Below are positions 13,596 to 29,168 of a stretch of DNA of 64,000 bases, one piece after another. This DNA comes from Piromyces finnis (Eukaryota > Neocallimastigomycota > Neocallimastigomycetes > Neocallimastigales > Neocallimastigaceae). The notes beneath the pieces are model-generated. The model had not been told where the DNA came from. It searched no databases and was given only the letters and a program-made list of their open reading frames with translations. Positions within the stretch are counted from its first letter, which is position 1; each line of letters opens with the position of its first letter. Location: assembly GCA_002104945.1 (NCBI GenBank), contig MCFH01000007.1, forward strand, positions 730,001 to 794,000. Direction: 5' to 3'. The position numbers were made by a program, and so were the translations under genes.

Positions 13596-14446
13596 CGTTC
13601 AATAATCCTATACTAAAACTATTTATTATTCATTTTCCTTTTTATAAATTATGAATACAAGTAAAATACTTACGAATTTGAACTGGAACCCATTCACCAT
13701 CTTCTTCATCATCCCTATATATATATATATATTTTGAAAATATATTAATATTTTGTTTTCCTATATCAAAATTTATAAATATAATCCCATTTTTTTTTAT
13801 ATTTACCAATCTTCTGGCTTAACAGCATCTGGATCGTTAATCATTTCTGGTTCGTCATCTAACCAATCATCTGGCTTAACAGCATCTTCATCTGGAATCA
13901 TTTCTGGGGCATCTTCATCCCAATCTTCTGGCTTAGTAGCTTCTGGGTCTGGAATCCTATTTTTCAAAGATTTAAATAATAATAATAATAAATAAATCAA
14001 TAAATAAGCATTATTGATTTAAAAAAAATTTATTTTTTTTTCTGAATGCTTTTTTTATTTATCAAGAAATTAAAACTTACTTGGCAATATCAACCCAATC
14101 TTCTGGTTTCTTGTCTTCTGGATCATCAATTTCCTTTGGTGGATTAACAGATGGCTTGAAGCTTTCAAGAAGGTTACCAGTAGTAGCAGTCTTGTTGTTG
14201 ATTTTAATTTCAAAGGTATTATCTGGACGAACAATTAAAGTGTATAAGACAGTAGTCTTTTCAATCTTAGCTTGTGGTGGGGTTTCTAAGTGTTTTTCTT
14301 CATATTCACCAGTAATTGGGTTCTTGTGGCGGAAAATGAAGTGAACTCTGTTAGTACTACCACATCTATCTGGACCGAACACTTTTTTTTTTTTATAAAA
14401 TTTCAAATTTTTAAATGATTATATAATTAATATTTGTTATACATTT

Positions 14447-14488
<42 letters not shown>

Positions 14489-15367
14489 AGATAAAAGATG
14501 AAATTATATTGAATAGTTACTAATAACGTATGGAGTCTTATCATTGTAGTTCTTTGGATCGTATTCTTCATCTTGCTTCTTAATTAATTTTAAGTAAGCA
14601 CCACCGCATTCTAAGTTGTTTTGTAATTTAACTTCATATCTTTAATGAAAAAAATATATTATTATAAATTATTAGTAATTAATTATAAAACAATAATCAT
14701 TACATAATTATTACTATTTTATTTTATACATACTGAACAACAAGAGTTTTTCCTTCATTGTCAATAACTTCTGGGAATTTGGCAGAAATAGCCTTTAATT
14801 AATAACAAATTATAAATTAATAAAAGTGGTAAAAAGTTTTTCATATAAATAAATATAAATATTTACATGGTGAGCAGCGGCAGATTTAACAACAAGACCC
14901 TTGTCACCAATAATGTTCTTGTAAACAGATGGTTCTTCAACAGCCCATTTACCGTTATATTGTAAAAGATTTTCATCATTTTCGCTTTCAGAAATCTTCT
15001 TTGAGTGAGATACTTCCCAGCGTGAATCCCAGGAAGAAGTGAATTGTTCAATGAATGGAGCCTTAATTTCAGTTGGCTGTAGAAGATCATATTATTATTT
15101 TCATATTTTACAATAAAAATATAAATAAAAATAATATAGCACATATTTTTTTTATCTTTAGTATAAATTATTTAATTTTAATTTTAATTTTAATGTTTCT
15201 ATTATACAAATAATAGAACATATTTTTATTATTATAATAAATGAAACATTTTTTTTTATTTTTACCTTAAAAGTTACAACATTCTTGGAAGCATCTTCTT
15301 CAGCAAGAGCTGGAACAAGTAAAGATGCAAGAATACAGAAAACCTTTGTAAAAACTCTTTGCTTCAT
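12643..15367 (-). CDS. Calnexin, ER lectin chaperone
   Basis: Nine exons on the minus strand: 15266-15367, 14867-15076, 14734-14792, 14521-14639, 14081-14381, 13807-13956, 13674-13714, 13357-13494, 12643-13223; 566 aa, all GT-AG. Calnexin binds monoglucosylated glycoproteins in the ER and retains them for folding. Order: signal peptide (first ~21 residues), the lectin domain with MFGPDRCG and FIFRHKNP, the P-domain arm with repeated KPEDW/KPDDW motifs followed by GEW and GPW repeats ([17 protein letters not shown]), the lectin-domain return strand, one membrane segment after PITAFKKNP, and an acidic Glu/Lys-rich cytosolic tail. The membrane anchor separates it from calreticulin, and length is normal for fungal calnexin. 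With Sec62 at 38.6 kb it is one of two ER housekeeping genes here. Confidence 0.96.
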
Positions 15368-17273
15368 TTTATAGTAAATTTATTTTATTTATTCTATTAT
15401 CATAATAATATAAAAATAACATTTTATTAATTAATAAAACATTGTATTTATTAATTTCTTTTTTTTTTTTTTAAAAAAAATGCAATAAAATAATTTTCAG
15501 AAAAATAATATTGCAATTATAATAATTCATAATTTAACCATAATGTCCCATATGTTAATATATCAAATATTATTATTATTATTATTATTTAATTTTTATT
15601 AACTCTTTGTATACGTGTATTTTTTTCGTTACTTTAATTCCTGTGTGCCAAATAAATACTTTACAAAAATAAATAAAAAGTTTTGATACTTTTTTTTATT
15701 TTCCTTCAAGTTATTTGCTTAAAATACTATTATTTATTATTTTCGTAAAAGTTTTCTTTTATTTTTTTTTACTTTACTTTAACTACATTGTTTATTGATG
15801 CCATCTAATTTTACTACTCAATAATAAAATGTCGTGTATTTTTTTTTTTTTTTTTAAAATAAAAGACATTTAAAAATAGCATTGATAAAAAGCATAGTAT
15901 ATAACAAATATGAATAGGTTTATTGAAAGATAGATATAATTATTTTTACCTTTTATTTTTTTTATTTTATTTTATTTATTTTTTAATTGATTTTTATTTA
16001 ATAGATTTATATATATATAAAAAAATAAATATTTTGTTTATTAAGAATAAAAAAGAAAAAAAAAAAAAAATAGAAAATCTCTAAAAACTCTTTAAATAAT
16101 TTTAATTCATTTTGGTGGATGAATAATTAAATTAAAAAAATTTAATCCAATAAAAAAAATAAATCAAATAAATACAAAATATTTATTTTTTTTTATTTTA
16201 TTTTATTTTTTTTTTTTTATTAATAAATATTATAAAAAATAAAAGTATTTATTTTTTTATTTTATTTTATTTTTTATTTTTTTTTATTTATTTATTTTTT
16301 TTTTATTTTTATTATTAAATATTAGAAAAATATTTATTTTTATTTTATTTTATTTATTTATTTATTTATTTATTTTTTTTTATTATAAAAAATAAAAAAG
16401 AAAAAATATCTATTTAATTTTTAATTAATTTAATTTTATTTTTTTAATTAAATAAAATTTAATAAACAAACTTTTTTTGTAAATATTTAAAAAAAAACAA
16501 AAAAGTAATAGTGTGAAAATGAATTAATATCTTTTCACAATTTATAAAATATAAAATAGTATTTTAATAGTAAATACAATTTTTTTTTTAATTTGAAAAG
16601 TAAAACAAAGGCTGATGGAATAGAGTTTTATTAATCCATATATATATATATAAATGAAATTCAAAATCCCTGTATTATTAAATTAAAATAATAGTCTTTA
16701 TTTTACAATAAAAAAAACTCTAATACACTAGTTGTTTCATAAAATAATTTAAGAAAATCTTCTTTTTTTTATAATACCCACTATCGTTATTAAGATTTAT
16801 TATTTTTCATTTTAATTGCCTTTTTTTTTTTTTTTTAACTTTTCTTTATAAAAAAATAAATATTTATAAAACCAATAATAAATTGACATTTAAAAAATAT
16901 TTTAAAATTTGTACATTTTTTTTTTTTTTTGTATTTTCTAGTTTTTTCTATAGGCAAAAATTATTTATTAAATAATAATGAAAATAAAAAAAGCAGTTAT
17001 TTAAAGTAAAATATTGCAATTTAAATAATATAATGTATGGAATATATTCAGTTTAATGCCTTTCTTTTCTCTTTCTATTTATAATTGTTTTATTTTATTT
17101 ATTATTTTTTATTAATTATCAAATTAACTACTAACAAAAATTCATTTTCAAATTTTTTAAAATAAAGGAAAAATTAAATAAACTTTATATTCTATTCTAT
17201 TAATTAAAAATTATTATTTTTTTTTTAAAAAAAAAAAAAGATTTCTTTTAATATAAAAGAAAATGAAATAAAA
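15368..17273. other. AT-rich intergenic region between two minus-strand genes
   Basis: About 1.9 kb. The right end is the 3' flank of the CE18 gene and the left end the promoter region of calnexin. It holds many TTTA/TTTTA runs (about 15950-16450) but no credible ORF or RNA gene. Confidence 0.6.
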
Positions 17274-20200
17274 TTAAAGCCAGATACGAGCACAGACAGC
17301 ATTCATCTTATTACAAATTTCATTAACTTCTTCAGACCAAGGTTGATTCCAACATTCTCTAGCTTTAGCATAACATTCATTAGATATATCGGTCTTACAA
17401 GTCCAGTCAGATACACCACAAGAATTCCAATCCTTGGCAAAGAAATCTTCATATTGATTAACTTTTTCTTCCCTATTTTTTTTTTTTTTAAAAAATAATA
17501 ATATAAAATTATTAATTATTTCATTCCATTTATATAAAAAATTGAAAAAAAATATTATTAAATAAAATTATAGATAAAATAAAATAAAATAAAATCATAT
17601 ATAATAAAGATTTATAAACGAAAAAAAAAACAAAGTACAACAAAAAAAAAATAATTCATCTATTGATACTCTACTTGACATAAGTCCAAATTTTAGCACA
17701 AATAACATTCATTTCATTACAAAGGTCACCACTCTCTGGCCATGGAACCTTAATCCAACATTGATTAACTTCGGCATAACATTGATCTGATTTCAATTGC
17801 TTACATTCGTATTCAACATTACCACAACTGTACCAGTCTGTAGCAAAGAAGTCATCAAACCAATGACGATAAACTGTACTATCACCTGTAGCTGGTGGTG
17901 TAGTTGGTTGTGTAGCTGGTTGAGTAGTTGGTTGTGGAGCAGCAGTAGTAGTTGCTTTGGTTGTAGTAGTAGAGGTGGCAGGGGATGAAATAAAAGCAGG
18001 ATTCCATTTAAGAGGTGGACTTAAAGTAATGGATTCTTCATTAGCACCAACCTTAACCCAAACGGTTAATGGATCATTACCAAGTTGTTCAAATTTATAT
18101 TCGGATTGTCTAACAACATCGTCAGGAACGGTAATTGGAAGGACACAATCATGTTCGCTTGGATTATTAATGAGAATTTCGGTGGCATAACCATCTTTAA
18201 CTAAAATCTTATAACTGGCATGACATTGCTCAGCATTGTATCTATCAATACTTAATTGATTCAAATCATCTAACTTTAAAGAAACTAATGGCCAATCAGC
18301 ATATTTAGTGTATTCATTAACAACAGCTTCTACCCAACGTTGTAATAAACTTTGATGTTCGTTACTGTCATCACTTCTCATGTTAGCTTGATGGAATTGG
18401 TGAGCTTCATGTCTTAAAAGCATAATTAATCTTAAGGCACGAGTACTTTCACGTTGTAAAATTTGTTCCCAGGTAGAATCACTGCCAAAATAGGAATGGT
18501 ACATGTAATTGTAAATGTAGGTATCTTCTTCTGGAGTACTGGCATAGAAGTAAATTTCGGTAGGAGAACGTGGAATAATTGGGAAGTTTTCAACATGACT
18601 AGATCCTTTGGTTGTAATGAAAGGAAGGTATGGATTACTATTATTAGTAATATCTGCACGAGAAATATCACCAGTAGCGGAAACAATACCATATTCTCTG
18701 AAAATTTCTAAAGCATCTCCACTATGTAAACCAGATATTTGTGGGGTAATAATAGATCTACCTGACCACCATTCTTCATTAATAAGATCTAATTTTTTAG
18801 CCATTTCAATATTAACACGAATTTCATTATCAACATCACTTCTAGAAGCATTATCCAAGTTTTCATGGGTAAAGGTGTGTGAACACCAAAAGAATTTAGA
18901 ACGGTTTTCCTTATTTTTAAAGTATTGGAAAAGATCATCTTGAGCAAGATATTCATCTGTCCAATTTGGAACGTAATGTTCAACCGGCCAATTATTCATA
19001 CCTTCGCCCATTGGCTTAACATAATCAAGGGTAACATAACGATTACCATCTACTTGAAGTTGATCTCCAACCGGTAATAAACCATTACCATTAATAGCTA
19101 AATCGACATTGAAGGAAGAACCAGCTGGCATTTTCTTAAGAATTTCATCCTTGAACTTAAGATAGTCGTCTAAATCAGCTTTAGAAATACGGAAAGATTC
19201 ACTTCCAAGGGTAATTCCAGATTCATAGGAACTTTCGGTGGAAACACAATTGGTGGAAATGAAAACATCATCAATATGTGGACTGAAAGTAACTCTTCTA
19301 ATACCATTGTAAATAGAACGTGTACCCCAATGAATCCATAAATGATTTAATACAATAGTATCGAGCGACCAAGAAGCAGTTGGAAGGAAGAAACTTAATC
19401 TTTCACGACCATCTTCTAATTTTGCATAGATAGCACCAACAGTTCTTTCTTTAATTTTTTCACAAGCTTCAAAATAAAAGACTGGAGTAGCAATATCTGG
19501 ATTAGTAATGGTGACTGGAGTATGATAGAAATTGTTACTATTAAATTTTTATTCATTTATTTATGTTAAGAATGCGTGTAATTTTTTTAATAAAAAGATA
19601 GAGAATTCATATTAAAAATATATTTATTGTGATAAATATATATATTTAAAAAGAAAATTAATTAGTTATACTTTTTTTTTTTTTAAATTTTATAATAATA
19701 ATAAAAAAATTTTTTTTTCGAAATTTAATTCTTCACTATAAAAAAAACATCTACATAAAACATTATATCATTTCTATTCACTATTCACACGTCAGTATGA
19801 GTATGACTAAGTATATATGTTTTTATTTGAATATAAATATAGAAAAATATGGAAAAATAAAAAAAAAATTTTTTTTTTATCTTACTTTGTAGCAATTGGA
19901 GCATCCTTTTTAATACCAGCTCTTTTATAAATTTCATTAGCTATTTCATTATCTGCACCAACAATTTTTTGAATATAAGTATTACCCCAGGTAGAAGCAT
20001 CATAAATTGAAGTACCGGTAATAGATTCAGGAGTATCACTAAAAGTGACACGTCTTACATTAAAGGTTTGTTCATAAGCATCAAGGTAAGCCCATTGTTC
20101 ATCTGAAAGGGAAGAAGTAAACGTTTTATCAGCAGTTTCAGAGGATAGTTTACCAGAGATAAGGATAACTAAATAATATTTTGGATTTCCTTCTTCATCA

Positions 20201-20412
20201 TAAAGAGATAAATTACCAGTTAAAATATGATCTGTATTATTAATGATAAAGGCATCAAAAGGAATTCCATAGGATTCTAAACCATAAATAGTATTTTGGA
20301 AAGTTTCATCTTCCTGAGTATGTAATACTAATGCTTTTAATCCAATAGTATAAGAATAAACGGATGCAATACAAAGTAATGCAAATGTCAACAGTGAACT
20401 GAATATTTTCAT
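17274..20412 (-). CDS. Secreted CE18 (Agd3-type) polysaccharide deacetylase with two C-terminal six-Cys modules
   Basis: Three minus-strand exons: 19886-20412, 17675-19537, 17274-17472; 862 aa. Agd3 of Aspergillus fumigatus deacetylates GalNAc in the secreted polymer galactosaminogalactan. Visible here: a signal peptide (residues 1-20); an N-terminal region starting IGLKALVLHTQ; the deacetylase Asp pair in SPHIDDVF (about 264-265); the metal-ligand pattern HTFTH (about 395 and 399) followed by ENLDNAS; and TPQISGLHSGDAL, also typical of the family. After the catalytic part comes a Thr/Pro/Ala linker, then two modules sharing the spacing C-x6-C-x7-C-x6-C-x12-C-x6-C, the second mostly encoded by its own exon. 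These are not canonical fungal dockerins; an anchoring or glycan-binding role is inference. Substrate unknown. It faces a related gene at 22020. Confidence 0.88.
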
Positions 20413-21323
20413 TTTATATATATAAATAAATGTTTTTTATTTTAATTATCACGAACAATAATTTCTAAACTGTAAAATAAATGAATAAATTCTATAGGGT
20501 ATTATTATTTTTATATAGGTATAATTTATTATTTATATATATTTAATAAATTATAATAAATAAAAAAGAAATGATAGTTTACTTTTTTTTTTTTCTTTCT
20601 TTCTTTTTGTATTAAGAACTTTTGTCTTCCTTTATATATCATATAATATATTTAATAATCTTATTTTATTTTAATAATAAATAAAATTTTATATTTTAAA
20701 AAAAGGTATTTTAGTTGTCAAGATAAATTATTGTATTTAAGAATTTTATTTAATAATAAAAAAAAAAAAAAGAAAAATTTATGATCATCTTTATGTTAAA
20801 ATTAGAAAGTTTTTAGATTCTCTCTATTCACATCGAATTATTATTTATTAAAAGGTATTAATAAAAATTACAAAGTTATTAATAAATAAGACTATTTCAT
20901 TAATAAAATTTAATCGAGAATTATAAATATATGAAATATAAAATAAAATTATTAAAATATATATGTATATATATATAATTATAGAGGAATATCCAAAAAG
21001 ACTAAAAAAAAAAGTAGTTTGTATATTAACTTTTAAAAATAATCATATCAATAACAATAAAACAAATAAAAATTTATTATGTATTATTATTATTCATATA
21101 TTATTACAATAATATAATATAATGTGAAATTTTTTTTTTAAAAAAATAAAAAAAAAAAAAAGAAACCAAAGAGAATTAATATAAAGTTTAAGTAATTCAA
21201 AGTATCCCTTTTAAAAAAAATATGGTTAAAATATAATATTTTTAAAATTATTAATCGGTAAAGTACGAATAATTAATGAACCGACCTACCAATCCCACTT
21301 TAATTAATTATTAATTTAAAATT

Positions 21324-21370
<47 letters not shown>

Positions 21371-22019
21371 TAAAAAGAAAAACCAGAAATAGTTTAATAA
21401 TTATAAATTAGTGATGAAAAGTATAACTATATTATAAAGATGTAAATTTTATTGAATATATAAATGTTTAATCCATAACCTTTAATATTTTTTTTAATTT
21501 TAGTTGAAAACATTAAATTAAAAAAGTTTCCCAAAGTAAATTCTTTATAAAGTTTAAAAAATTCATTTCAAGACAATCCTATATATATTTAATCATCATT
21601 AAGTCATTATAATGAATGATATAATTACCTTTAATAATCTTTATTATAAAGAGGAGATGAGATAAAAAAAATTATTTATTAAATAAAACTTCATATATCA
21701 TTATTCATTAAATAATAAAAAAAAAACTTTAATTGATAATAAAAAAAAGAAAAAGAATTAAAAAAAAAGTATCATTTATATAATTAACAATTAAAAGTTG
21801 ATTATTTATTATATAATAACAATTTAGTATTTTTTTATATTGAATTCATTTTAAAGTTTTTTTTTATTCATATTTTTTTTAACAAGAAAAATTTTTTTTT
21901 TTTTGTTTATCTTTTTTCTTTTTGGACTATACCTTTTTTCACCTAGTCATACTATATACATCGACTAAAATAAAATAAAATAAAATTATATATAGAAGAA
22001 ACAAAATTTTTTAAAAAAA
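20413..22019. promoter_or_regulatory. Shared upstream region of the divergent CE18 gene pair
   Basis: 1.6 kb separating the start codons of two head-to-head CE18 genes, so it should contain both promoters. It is almost entirely A/T, with a 40-base poly-A run. No defined binding site can be named. Confidence 0.4.
21328..21367. repeat. Poly(A) tract of 40 bases
   Basis: Uninterrupted run of A in the shared CE18 upstream region, one of the longest homopolymers in the window. Confidence 0.95.
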
Positions 22020-25000
22020 ATGTTTAATAAACTGTTTAATATGAAGCTTTTAAAAAAAGTTTCATTGTTAGGATCCTTAATTTTAATAAATCCTCCCAGA
22101 TGTTATGGGCAAGATGTCATAAAAATAGGAATGAGAGCTTTAGTTTTATCAACAGAAAAACCAGAAACAGTTTTATCCTCTTTAGCATCCTATGGTATTC
22201 AATATGATAATTTAATATATAATTGTGAAAATCCATTAGAAGGAGAATTATACCTTCTTGATGAAACCACCAAAGATCCAAAATATAACATGATTATTTT
22301 AGCAAGTGGTGCAATGAAGACCAATTGTTATGGATCTGTGGTAAGTGCATTAAGTGATGATCATTGGAAAGCTTTAAGAAATTATGAAAGTAAATATAAT
22401 ATTAGAAGAGTAACTCTTAATGCATCACCAGAAGATGCTTCAGAAATCGGGGTTCAAGCGTATAATGATAAAATTGAAAAGAAATCATTATTACCTATTT
22501 ACGCTTCAAAAAACAAATTTACCAATCATTTATTTAATAATGCAGGAATTCTTGAAACTGCTCCATTTAATACTCTTGGGTAATTATTAAAATTATTTAA
22601 AAAAAAAAAAAGATTTTATTTTTCATATTATATTTTATCTCTTTATATATATAGTAATATTAATTTACCCTTGACCATTTTTTTCTTCTCTTTTTTTTTT
22701 TTTTTTCTTTGGTATATTAATAATGAATTTAATATAATCATTATCATTAATAACACGTCTATGTGGTCAAAAAAAAAAAAACAATAAAAAATTGGTTTTA
22801 ATATATTAATATGGAATGATGGAATTATTATAAATAATGCTTTGACATTTTAGAATTCGTCATGATTTTGCAAAAATTAACAATTCAACTATTTCAGCAC
22901 CAGTATTAAGCTACAATATTAAGAGCAAAAAAGATGGAGAAGCCATTGCAGCTGTTTACTCAAAATTGGAAGATGGTAATGAAAGATTAACTTTCTTTTT
23001 ATCTAGCAATGGAAGTATGTACTTTTTAAAATATATATAAAAAAATAGTATCATCACAAATAATATACCTATACATATACATTATGAATAATGAATTTAA
23101 AAAAAAAAAAGTGAATTAATAATTTTTTTATAATTTTTTTTTCTACTAAATGATTAAATAATTATTTTATTAAGGAAATCCAACCAGTTTAATTATTAAT
23201 CACCTTTGGATTCCATGGGTATCAAAGTATATATATTCTGGTTTTAGAAGAATTTACCTTTCCCAACACATTGATGATATATTTACATCTGAAAAATTAA
23301 TTCCAGTTTCTGATAAATTTTATAACGTAAATACATAAAATATACTATATATATTTTTTATAATAATATTGGATTAGTATTATATAATAGTATTACAGTA
23401 ATAGTATACATTATATATAGACATTTTTTAAAAATTTTTATAGTAATTATTATTATTATTTTATTTTTATTAAATCTTATTTTATATATATATATATTTA
23501 TTTTTTTTTTAAATAGAAAAATAAATTTTATAAGAATACTGTTGCCGATTTTGATAATCTTGTTCGTTATCAAAATGAAATTTTGACTAAGATGCCAGCT
23601 GGATCAAGTTATCATTTAGAATTAGTTTTCAATGGTAATGGTATTCTTGATGATTCTAGGTAATTTTTTTTTTTTTACATTTTCTATCTACCTTTTTTTA
23701 CTTTTATTATTATACTTGATAACTTTGATTTAATTAACCTAAATCCCCTCCCCCTTTTCTTTATATTAGTTATAATTTAGATATTGAAGAAGATGAAGGA
23801 GTTTCCAATAATTTCATTAAACCAAAAGGTACAGGTGTATGTAAATGGCCTGAATATCCATACCCAGCAACTTGGTTAGAATCTGAATTAGATAAAAATA
23901 GTTTATTTAACTTCTTTAAGGAAAAATATGCCCATGAAAACTTTTATTGGGCCTCTCATGGATTTACGCATCAATCTTTAAATAATGCCACCTTCACTGA
24001 TGTTGCTAATCAAATTGAAGTTAATAAAAAAATGGCACTTCACCTTGGTATATCTGATAAAGGTATTTTTTCTAGACATGTCATCATTCCACCACACAGT
24101 TCTGGTTTACATAATGGAGATGCTATTGATGCCTTTATCAAAAATAATATTGAAGTAGCTTTTGGTAATATTCATCGTGAAGATATTACAAATGATGAAA
24201 GTAATGAAAAGGCAGCCTATATGGCATGGAGAACAACATTAGAATCTAGTAATGTTGATAATTATCCTGTTATTCCACGTATCCCAACCATGCTTTTCCG
24301 TCAATGTTCCACTCCATCTGAAAATACCGTTAAATACAATAAAATGTTTGAAGGGACTGGTTTGATTGCCTCCTTTGACGAAATTTTAAATAGAGATACA
24401 CAACAAGCTTTACTTTCCCTTTTCCAACTACGTCACTACCCCTTCCAATTCCATCAAGCCAACCTTCGTAGTGCTGATCTTCCAAATCAAAAGAGTCTAG
24501 TGGAACAATGGACAGAAAAATTGGTTGAAAAGTACAATCAATATGTTAAATGGCCAATTGTTTCTGTTAAATCGGATGATATTAGAACCTCCTTCCTTGA
24601 ACGCGAAAAGTTTGAAAATTGTGACTTGACCCAACAATTAATTTACAATGGTACTCATATCATTGCTGTTTCCTTAACCGCTACAAACAAATCCTGTAGA
24701 ATTCCAATTGCTTTACCAAATGGTATAAGTATAGTTGAAAATGATCTTTTCCTTCTTAAAGATATTCTTACCGTAGAACAAGTTAATGAATCCGATCCAA
24801 TTACTCTTTGGGTTCATCTAAATAATAATTCTGTAGCCTTAAATTTTGAACCAGCCATTCCATGGGGTGAATATAAAGTTAATACAAGATACGGAACATT
24901 AGCCAAGAAGTCTACTACCACCGAAGACGATTATTATTTCGATAAGGAAAGTAAAACTAAAGGAAATTATACCGCACATGATATTATTACCAATGTCATC

Positions 25001-25231
25001 ACAAATATCTTAAAATTCAATTTGGAATCCAATAAATTAAGGAATGAACTTGGCTATACCTCTGAACAATTAAGAAATGTTAAAGCCTTAAATGAATTAG
25101 AAAAATCACGTTTGTATGCTGAAGGTTCTGGTAAAATTCAAGAAAGACGTAAAAAGGATAAGACCATTAAAAAGTATTTAAAAGATAATAAAGATGCCTT
25201 TTACAAAGCTATTGAATATAATTTTGAATAA
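22020..25231 (+). CDS. CE18 (Agd3-type) deacetylase-like protein without the Cys-rich modules
   Basis: Five exons: 22020-22579, 22854-23014, 23175-23326, 23517-23659, 23770-25231; 825 aa, GT-AG introns. Paralogue of the minus-strand CE18 gene: N-terminal IGMRALVLSTEKP, the Asp pair in QHIDDIF (about 274-275), metal-ligand pattern HGFTH (about 402 and 406) followed by QSLNNAT, and SSGLHNGDA. Key catalytic residues are therefore kept. Intron 1 lies at the same place and phase as intron 1 of its partner; the partner lacks the other three. A hydrophobic N-terminal segment (from about residue 11) suggests secretion; Met8 is an alternative start. The C-terminus has no Thr/Pro linker or Cys modules but a charged, probably helical tail of about 100 residues. 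Probably a free or surface-bound form; substrate unknown. Confidence 0.85.

Positions 25232-29168
<3,937 letters not shown>

Noticed and set aside
17675-17847. Calling the C-terminal Cys-rich modules canonical fungal dockerins
   Set aside because: The spacing and residues do not fit the dockerin/CBM10 pattern with adjacent cysteines after G-Y; only the position behind a Thr/Pro linker is similar.
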